Assembly: GCA_019113295.1 (NCBI GenBank)
Contig: DXHR01000031.1
Location: 1 to 64,000, forward strand
Reading direction: 5' to 3'
Source: Candidatus Salinicoccus stercoripullorum
GTDB taxonomy: Bacteria; Bacillota; Bacilli; Staphylococcales; Salinicoccaceae
Length of the DNA stretch: 64,000 nucleotides
Below are positions 59,271-64,000 of the stretch, one piece after another. Both the position numbers and the translations under genes were made by a program. Numbering within the stretch: the first letter of the stretch is position 1; each line of letters starts with the position of its first letter. The notes beneath the pieces were generated by a model. The model was given only the letters and a program-made list of their open reading frames with translations, searched no databases and was not told the origin of the DNA.

Positions 59271-60017
59271 TCATTGAAAGAAAGCCGGAAGTTCTTCAGC
59301 CGGCAGGTTGACACCTACGAAAAAGTCCCCGAACTCGCCGTAGCGTGCGGATACTTCATCGAATCTCATTTCATAGATCAGTTTCTTGAACTGGATCATG
59401 TCATCTGAGAATAAAGTGACACCCCACTCATATTCATCAAGACCGACGGAGCCAGTGATGAACTGTTTGACCTTGCCTGCATAGCCGCGTCCGATCATGC
59501 CGTGTGAGTACATGAGCTCACGGCGTTTTTCCATATCGAGCATGTACCAGTTGTCGTTGCCTTCGCGACGCTTGTCCATCGGATAGAAGCAGATGTAGCG
59601 TGATTTCGGCACCTCGGGATAGAGACGTTTTCTCACATGTTCGTTCTGGTATGGATCCTCATCGGAATCCTTCGCAAGATAGTTGCTGAGCTCGATGACG
59701 GAAACGTATGAATAGGATGGGATCAGGAAGTCGCTGATGGCGAGTTTGTTGAATTCCAGCTCCAGTGTATTGAGTTCGTCGATTGTCGGACGGAGCATCC
59801 AGAGGATCAGGTCAGCCTTCTGACCGGTGATATTGTAGAAAGAATAGCTGCCTTCTTTTTTCTGATGGACTTCTTCCTGGCGTTCGAGGAAGCTTTGAAG
59901 TTCTGTAACCATTTTGTTCACTTCTTCCGATTCGAGAAGGCGGAGTGATGGCCAGTCTACGTTATAAAGAAGGTGAAGGCTGTACCAGCCATCCAGTGTT
60001 TGTGCTGCTTCGTTCAT
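59271..60017 (-). CDS. hemQ: Coproheme decarboxylase HemQ
   Basis: 248 residues, chlorite-dismutase fold. The proximal haem ligand is His172 ([16 protein letters not shown]), and the radical-site Tyr145 lies in [11 protein letters not shown] with Lys149. It converts coproheme III to haem b in the Gram-positive haem pathway. It is divergent from pta, the same arrangement as in Staphylococcus. Confidence 0.96.
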   Translation of the reverse strand: MNEAAQTLDGWYSLHLLYNVDWPSLRLLESEEVNKMVTELQSFLERQEEVHQKKEGSYSFYNITGQKADLILWMLRPTIDELNTLELEFNKLAISDFLIPSYSYVSVIELSNYLAKDSDEDPYQNEHVRKRLYPEVPKSRYICFYPMDKRREGNDNWYMLDMEKRRELMYSHGMIGRGYAGKVKQFITGSVGLDEYEWGVTLFSDDMIQFKKLIYEMRFDEVSARYGEFGDFFVGVNLPAEELPAFFQ

Positions 60018-60061
60018 TCAAAATCTCTCCTTTTAAATTGTCATATTCAATTCTACTACTA

Positions 60062-60117
60062 AAGAAAACGTTTTAAAAGCGGATAGGGATGAAATAATGT
60101 GACGAAAAGAGTATAAT
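60062..60117 (+). promoter_or_regulatory. pta promoter with upstream cre-like site
   Basis: A perfect TATAAT (60112-60117) has only a weak -35 (ATGAAA, 60089-60094). AAGAAAACGTTTTAA (about 60062-60076) is a cre-like core centred about 54 bases before the predicted start. In B. subtilis CcpA activates pta from a site at about that distance. A weak -35 with an activator site fits that model (inference). Confidence 0.45.
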
Positions 60118-60151
60118 ATGGCTTGTGTACAGGCTAACCAAGGAGGGTATT

Positions 60152-61138
60152 ATGAGTAACTTTTTGAACAATCTCAAATCTAACCTGGAAGGTAAAAATG
60201 TAAAAGTTGTTTTCCCTGAAGGTACAGACCCGAGAATCTTGACAGCAGCTGTCGAACTCGCGGCAACAACATATGTGGATCCGATTGTACTCGGTGACAA
60301 AGAGGCAGTCGAGGGACTGGCAAAAGAAGAAAAACTGGACATCAGTACTCTTGAACTGATTGATCCCAAACATTGTGGATATAAAGATGAACTTGCGGCA
60401 TCGTTCGTTGAACGCCGTAAAGGAAAAGTCACGCACGAGCAGGCGGATGATATTTTGAATGATGCGAACTACTTCGGTACGATGATGGTCTATACCGGCC
60501 GTGCTGCCGGCCTTGTTTCCGGTGCAGTTCATTCTACACCGGATACAGTGCGTCCGGCACTCCAGATCATCAAGACGAAACCGGGCGTCTCCCGCACAAG
60601 TGGTGTATTCTTCATGCTCCGTGAAGATGAACTCTATGTAATGGGCGATTGTGCCATCAACCCTGAACTCAATGCGGAAGAGCTGGCGGAAGTTGCAGTG
60701 GAGACGGCAAAGACGGCGGAAAGTTTCGACATGGATCCACGTGTGGCACTGCTCAGCTTCTCCACAAGAGGGTCAGCCAAAACAGAAGAGACGGAAAAAG
60801 TGAAACTTGCAAAGCAGTACGCCAAAGAAAAACTGCCTGATACACCAATAGATGGTGAGCTTCAGTTTGATGCGGCGTTCGTACCAAGTGTAGCTGAGAA
60901 GAAAGCGCCGGGTTCTGAATTGGAAGGCCGTGCAAATGTATTCGTATTCCCTTCACTTGAAGCGGGCAACATCGGCTACAAGATTGCACAGCGTCTCGGG
61001 GGCTTTGAAGCATACGGACCGATCCTTCAGGGTCTGAACCAGCCGGTGAACGATCTCTCCCGCGGTTGTTCCAAAGACGAAGTGTTCAATCTCGCACTCT
61101 TCACGGCGACACAGGCATTGACCCGGGACAATGGGTAA
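60152..61138 (+). CDS. pta: Phosphate acetyltransferase
   Basis: 328 residues from ATG 60152 (MSNFLNNLKSNL) behind AAGGAGGG; the longer in-frame reading is rejected. The PTA_PTB fold shows VVFPEGTDPRILTAAVELA, GDCAINPELNAEELAEVAV and NVFVFPSLEAGNIGYKIAQRLGG (in parts). It interconverts acetyl-CoA and acetyl phosphate. It overlaps lipL by 8 bp. Confidence 0.96.
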   Translation: MSNFLNNLKSNLEGKNVKVVFPEGTDPRILTAAVELAATTYVDPIVLGDKEAVEGLAKEEKLDISTLELIDPKHCGYKDELAASFVERRKGKVTHEQADDILNDANYFGTMMVYTGRAAGLVSGAVHSTPDTVRPALQIIKTKPGVSRTSGVFFMLREDELYVMGDCAINPELNAEELAEVAVETAKTAESFDMDPRVALLSFSTRGSAKTEETEKVKLAKQYAKEKLPDTPIDGELQFDAAFVPSVAEKKAPGSELEGRANVFVFPSLEAGNIGYKIAQRLGGFEAYGPILQGLNQPVNDLSRGCSKDEVFNLALFTATQALTRDNG

Positions 61139-61967
61139 TCTGTTCAGTGGACAATGGCAGTATTTGCCGATTGAAGCGGCAGTGCATCCATACCAGTCCT
61201 TCGCGATCGATGATCTGCTCCAGGAAATGGTGACGGCGGACGCCATCCCGAAAATGCGGGCCTGGGTCCATGACCCGTACATCATTCTCGGGCTGCATGA
61301 TGCGCGGCTGCCCTATCTGGATGATGGGCTGAAATTCCTGGAAGACTCAGGATATGACTATATACTGCGAAACAGCGGCGGTCTCGGCGTAGTGCTGGAT
61401 GACGGAGTGCTGAACATCTCTCTCATCCTGCCGAAATCCGCAGCACCGCAGATTGATGACGGCTATGAACTGATGCTCGGGATGGTACGCGCCGCGTTTC
61501 CTGATGCTCCGGTTGAAGCTTATGAAATCGTAAACAGCTACTGTCCCGGCAGTTATGACCTCAGCATCGACGGCCGTAAATTCGCCGGCATCTCGCAGAG
61601 GAGGATCCGTCGGGGCATCGCAGTACAGATCTACCTGTGTGTGAGCGGCAGCGGCAGCCTCCGTGCTGAGATCATGCGTGATTTCTATCGTCTGAGCAAG
61701 GCGGATGATATCACGCGGTTCAAATATCCTGATATCCATCCGGAAGACATGGCCTCCTTGAATGAACTGCTGGATGAAAACTTCAGGGTGGAGGACGTCC
61801 TCCGCAGGATGCGCGGCGTCATCGAAAGTTTCGGCGGCACATTGGAAGATATACCGGGACTCACGGACGAACAGCAGGAAAGATACGACGGGTTTCTGAA
61901 GCGCATGAAACAGCGGAATGAAAAAATCAGGGCGGAAAAGGACGATGAGGTCTTTGCCGGACTGTAA
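61131..61967 (+). CDS. lipL: Octanoyl-[GcvH]:protein N-octanoyltransferase LipL
   Basis: 278 residues, biotin/lipoate ligase fold. The catalytic Cys138 lies in NSYCPGSYDLS, and Lys150 in GRKFAGISQRR. In Bacillus LipL moves octanoyl groups from GcvH to E2 subunits before sulfur insertion, and it sits next to pta, as here. It supplies lipoyl groups for E2 proteins, including presumably the E2 at 2894-4156. Confidence 0.9.
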   Translation: MGNLFSGQWQYLPIEAAVHPYQSFAIDDLLQEMVTADAIPKMRAWVHDPYIILGLHDARLPYLDDGLKFLEDSGYDYILRNSGGLGVVLDDGVLNISLILPKSAAPQIDDGYELMLGMVRAAFPDAPVEAYEIVNSYCPGSYDLSIDGRKFAGISQRRIRRGIAVQIYLCVSGSGSLRAEIMRDFYRLSKADDITRFKYPDIHPEDMASLNELLDENFRVEDVLRRMRGVIESFGGTLEDIPGLTDEQQERYDGFLKRMKQRNEKIRAEKDDEVFAGL

Positions 61968-61982
61968 TCATATTTGTATTGG

Positions 61983-62012
61983 ACCGGTTTCCTGGTGGAG
62001 GCCGGTTTTTTA
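61983..62012 (+). terminator. Terminator after lipL
   Basis: The 10-bp stem ACCGGTTTCC/GGAGGCCGGT includes two G-T pairs and is followed by TTTTTATT. The 150 bases after it hold no recognisable gene. Confidence 0.78.
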
Positions 62013-62159
62013 TTGCGGCTGCAGATCTTCCCGTATTGACGAATTCTATTCATTCTCTGATCTGCAGAAAGAGGCCTCCTTCTTGTCCTGCAGTCGGTCC
62101 TCCATGGTTTAACCTCTTTTTCTGAGGGAATATAAACAAGAAAAAGGGGCTGAGATGAA

Positions 62160-62381
62160 ATGGCTGATGAAAGAAAAGATAGAATGACGACTGAAGAAGA
62201 AGAGCAGAAGCTCTCCCGCCGCAAAAAGGATGAGGAAAGCGGTCCTCATGGTGAAGTGAAGGAAGACGTGCCGCCGGACAGCCCGCCGAGTGATGAGCAG
62301 AAGAATGAGCTGAAGCGTGAAAGGGATGTGCAGAAACAGAAGGACAGGAAGGAAGACCTCTACAGCGAGAAGGATGAATGA
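62160..62381 (+). CDS. Small, highly charged hypothetical protein
   Basis: 73 residues, almost entirely Glu, Lys, Asp and Arg with a few Pro (VPPDSPPSD), and no hydrophobic core. Probably intrinsically disordered. An AAGGGGCTGA site precedes ATG 62160. No family recognised. A separate terminator follows, so it is a single-gene unit. Confidence 0.6.
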   Translation: MADERKDRMTTEEEEQKLSRRKKDEESGPHGEVKEDVPPDSPPSDEQKNELKRERDVQKQKDRKEDLYSEKDE

Positions 62382-62412
62382 TCTTCTAAACCCTTTGACA
62401 GCAGGGAAAAGA

Positions 62413-62450
62413 ACCGGTTGCCTATTCTTTCGGCAACCGGTATTTATATG
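62413..62450 (+). terminator. Terminator after the charged small protein gene
   Basis: The 10-bp perfect stem ACCGGTTGCC/GGCAACCGGT has a 9-base loop and is followed by ATTTATAT. Confidence 0.75.
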
Positions 62451-62481
62451 ATATTATAGCAGTATGCAGGAGGGCGGCGGA

Positions 62482-63783
62482 ATGATGATAAGTGAATACG
62501 GCAATAAAAAACTCACAGAAGAAAAAGTGTTTAAAGATCCGGTGCACCGGTATATTCATGTCCGCGATCAAGTCATCTGGGATCTGATAAAGACGAAGGA
62601 GTTTCAGAGACTGAGGCGTATCAGGCAGCTCGGCACGCTCTATCTTGCCTTCCATTCCGCGGAGCACTCAAGATTCAACCATTCCCTCGGTGTATACGAA
62701 ATCGTCCGACGCATGGTTGTGAACTTCCGGGAGTTCGAGGAGTGGGACAACGAAGACCGTCTGCTCGTACTCTGTGCGGCACTGCTCCACGACCTCGGGC
62801 ACGGCCCGTTTTCCCACTGTTTCGAGACGATTTTCAATACGGATCATGAGGAGTTCACCCGTAAGATCATACTCGGCAACACGGAAGTGAATGCCGTACT
62901 GAAAAAGGTGGGTGTCGATTTCCCGCTGGAAGTTGCACAGGTGATCGACAAGACCCATGAAAACAAACTGGTCATCAGCATGATCTCCTCCCAGATAGAT
63001 GCGGACCGCATGGACTATCTCCAGCGTGATTCGTACTATACGGGTGTCAGCTACGGCAACTTCGACATGGAGCGCATACTCCGTGTGATGCGGCCCTCAA
63101 AGGACGAGGTGATCATCAAGGACAGTGGCATGCATGCTGTGGAAGATTACCTGATGAGCCGCTACCAGATGTACTGGCAGATCTATTTCCATCCGGTCTC
63201 AAGGGGTGGTGAGGTACTGTTGAATCTGGCGCTCCGACGTGCGAAGTATCTGCATGAAGAGGGCTATGTATTCAAGCAGGCACCGAAGTATTTCATTCCG
63301 TTCTTCGACGGTACGCTCACGGTCCATGACTATTTGAGGCTCGATGAAATGGTGGTCAACTTCTACCTTCAGGAGTGGATCCATGAAGATGACGAAGTGC
63401 TCTCAGACCTGTCACACCGTTTCGTTAACAGGGATTTGTTCAAGTATCTGCCGTTCGATGGGTCGATCATCACGATCACCGAGATCGAAGAACTGTTCAG
63501 AAAAGGCGGGGTTGATCCCGAGTATTATTTCTTCAGCGATTCCTATTCGGACCTGCCCTACGATTACGACCGGCCGGGATCGAAGAGCAACCGCCGGCCG
63601 ATCCATCTCCAGAAGAGGAACGGCGAACTGAAAGAGATCAGCAGCCAGTCTGCCATCATACACAGTATTACAGGCATGCACCGCATGGATTCGAAACTTT
63701 ATTATCCGAAAGAGAAAATACTTCAGATCAAGGATCCTGAAGTGAAGGGGCAGATCATCAATCTGCTGAATGAATTGGCATAG
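62482..63783 (+). CDS. HD-domain phosphohydrolase, dGTPase-like (YwfO)
   Basis: 433 residues from ATG 62482, 7 bp behind AGGAGGG; an in-frame ATG at 62464 lies before that site. The HD metal motif is visible as HSRFNHSLGVYEIVRRM, LCAALLHDLGHGPFSHCFE and SSQIDADRMDYLQRDSYYTG. This is the SAMHD1/YwfO type, which hydrolyses deoxynucleoside triphosphates. It follows the pta-lipL region as in Bacillus. Substrate range cannot be read from sequence. Confidence 0.92.
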   Translation: MMISEYGNKKLTEEKVFKDPVHRYIHVRDQVIWDLIKTKEFQRLRRIRQLGTLYLAFHSAEHSRFNHSLGVYEIVRRMVVNFREFEEWDNEDRLLVLCAALLHDLGHGPFSHCFETIFNTDHEEFTRKIILGNTEVNAVLKKVGVDFPLEVAQVIDKTHENKLVISMISSQIDADRMDYLQRDSYYTGVSYGNFDMERILRVMRPSKDEVIIKDSGMHAVEDYLMSRYQMYWQIYFHPVSRGGEVLLNLALRRAKYLHEEGYVFKQAPKYFIPFFDGTLTVHDYLRLDEMVVNFYLQEWIHEDDEVLSDLSHRFVNRDLFKYLPFDGSIITITEIEELFRKGGVDPEYYFFSDSYSDLPYDYDRPGSKSNRRPIHLQKRNGELKEISSQSAIIHSITGMHRMDSKLYYPKEKILQIKDPEVKGQIINLLNELA

Positions 63784-63795
63784 GAGCATGATAAT

Positions 63796-64000
63796 ATGGC
63801 AAATGAATCTGAAAATAAAAAACAGGGGTTCCAGTTCAATATTATAAAAGATGACCCGTTGACAGGCCATAAGGGCCAGAATATCGGGTCCATCAGCCTG
63901 GAGAATATCGCCCCTGTCTATATAGATATCGATACACAGGAGACCTTCATCGACATGGCCGGCCTTCACGCCCGCGCCGAAGTTGAAAAACGTGTGAAGT
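63796..64000 (+). CDS. YwhD family protein (3' end outside window)
   Basis: The first 68 codons are present: MANESENKKQGFQFNIIKDD, then ISLENIAPVYIDIDTQETFIDMAGLHARAEVEK (in parts). The N-terminal pattern matches the YwhD family of Firmicutes. Function unknown. It starts 12 bp after the HD-domain gene with an AGGAG site, so it is co-transcribed. Confidence 0.8.
   Translation, partial: MANESENKKQGFQFNIIKDDPLTGHKGQNIGSISLENIAPVYIDIDTQETFIDMAGLHARAEVEKRVK

Noticed and set aside
61918..62112. 64-residue open frame after lipL
   Set aside because: It overlaps the lipL end and the terminator, is Cys/Trp-rich without a pattern, and has no ribosome site.

Overview
The window is a chromosomal segment from a low-to-mid G+C Gram-positive coccus of the family Staphylococcaceae, but probably not from Staphylococcus itself. 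The protein sequences and gene order (clpC, radA, yacL, gltX, cysE, cysS, mrnC, rlmB, rae1, sigH, rpmG, secE, nusG, rplKAJL, rsmC, rpoBC, rpsL, rpsG, fusA, tuf, M20 amidohydrolase, kbl, tdh) match the S. aureus rpoB neighbourhood. However, ispD and ispF of the MEP isoprenoid pathway sit between yacL and gltX, and base composition looks close to half G+C. Salinicoccus or Jeotgalicoccus relatives fit best (inference). I saw no rRNA, tRNA or CRISPR array.

Region 1 (1-12,400): the 3' part of clpC, then an accessory block of about 11 kb that separates clpC from radA. The minus strand carries a thiamine-dependent acyloin/2-oxo acid dehydrogenase operon (E1alpha, E1beta, E2) and a SorC-family regulator. 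The plus strand carries a sorbitol-type PTS (gutM, srlA, srlE, srlB), a DXP-reductoisomerase-like (DRL) oxidoreductase where a sorbitol-6-phosphate dehydrogenase would be expected, and a second, galactitol-type PTS (EIIA, EIIC, EIIB). A shared divergent control region has two good promoters, a GTTC/GAAC palindrome and a cre-like site. I propose that the block is a catabolic pathway for a branched polyol such as 2-C-methylerythritol: PTS uptake and phosphorylation, oxidation and rearrangement by DRL to a deoxyxylulose phosphate, then thiamine-dependent cleavage to acetyl-CoA and glyceraldehyde 3-phosphate.

Region 2 (12,400-34,500): pcm, then the conserved information-processing operons, with a Cys T-box before cysES, an L10 leader, candidate L1 leader elements and a long rpoB leader. 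RpoB has Phe instead of Ser at the position equivalent to E. coli S531, a classical rifampicin-resistance change.

Region 3 (34,500-45,300): a YSIRK/LPNTG cell-wall protein sits between rpoC and rpsL, where staphylococci carry an L7Ae-like gene. It is followed by rpsL, rpsG, fusA, tuf and three tandem overlapping M20 amidohydrolases on the other strand.

Region 4 (45,300-50,800): threonine degradation (kbl, tdh), two HAD phosphatases with tadA, a striking array of five 83-bp repeats, and an MFS transporter remnant with an internal deletion.

Region 5 (50,800-64,000): an XRE regulator, DoxX, folE2, bshB2-yojF, pdxK/thiD, ung with small neighbours, a GntR-ABC-permease operon, a 29-residue basic mini-protein, hemQ, pta-lipL, an HD phosphohydrolase and the start of a ywhD-like gene.
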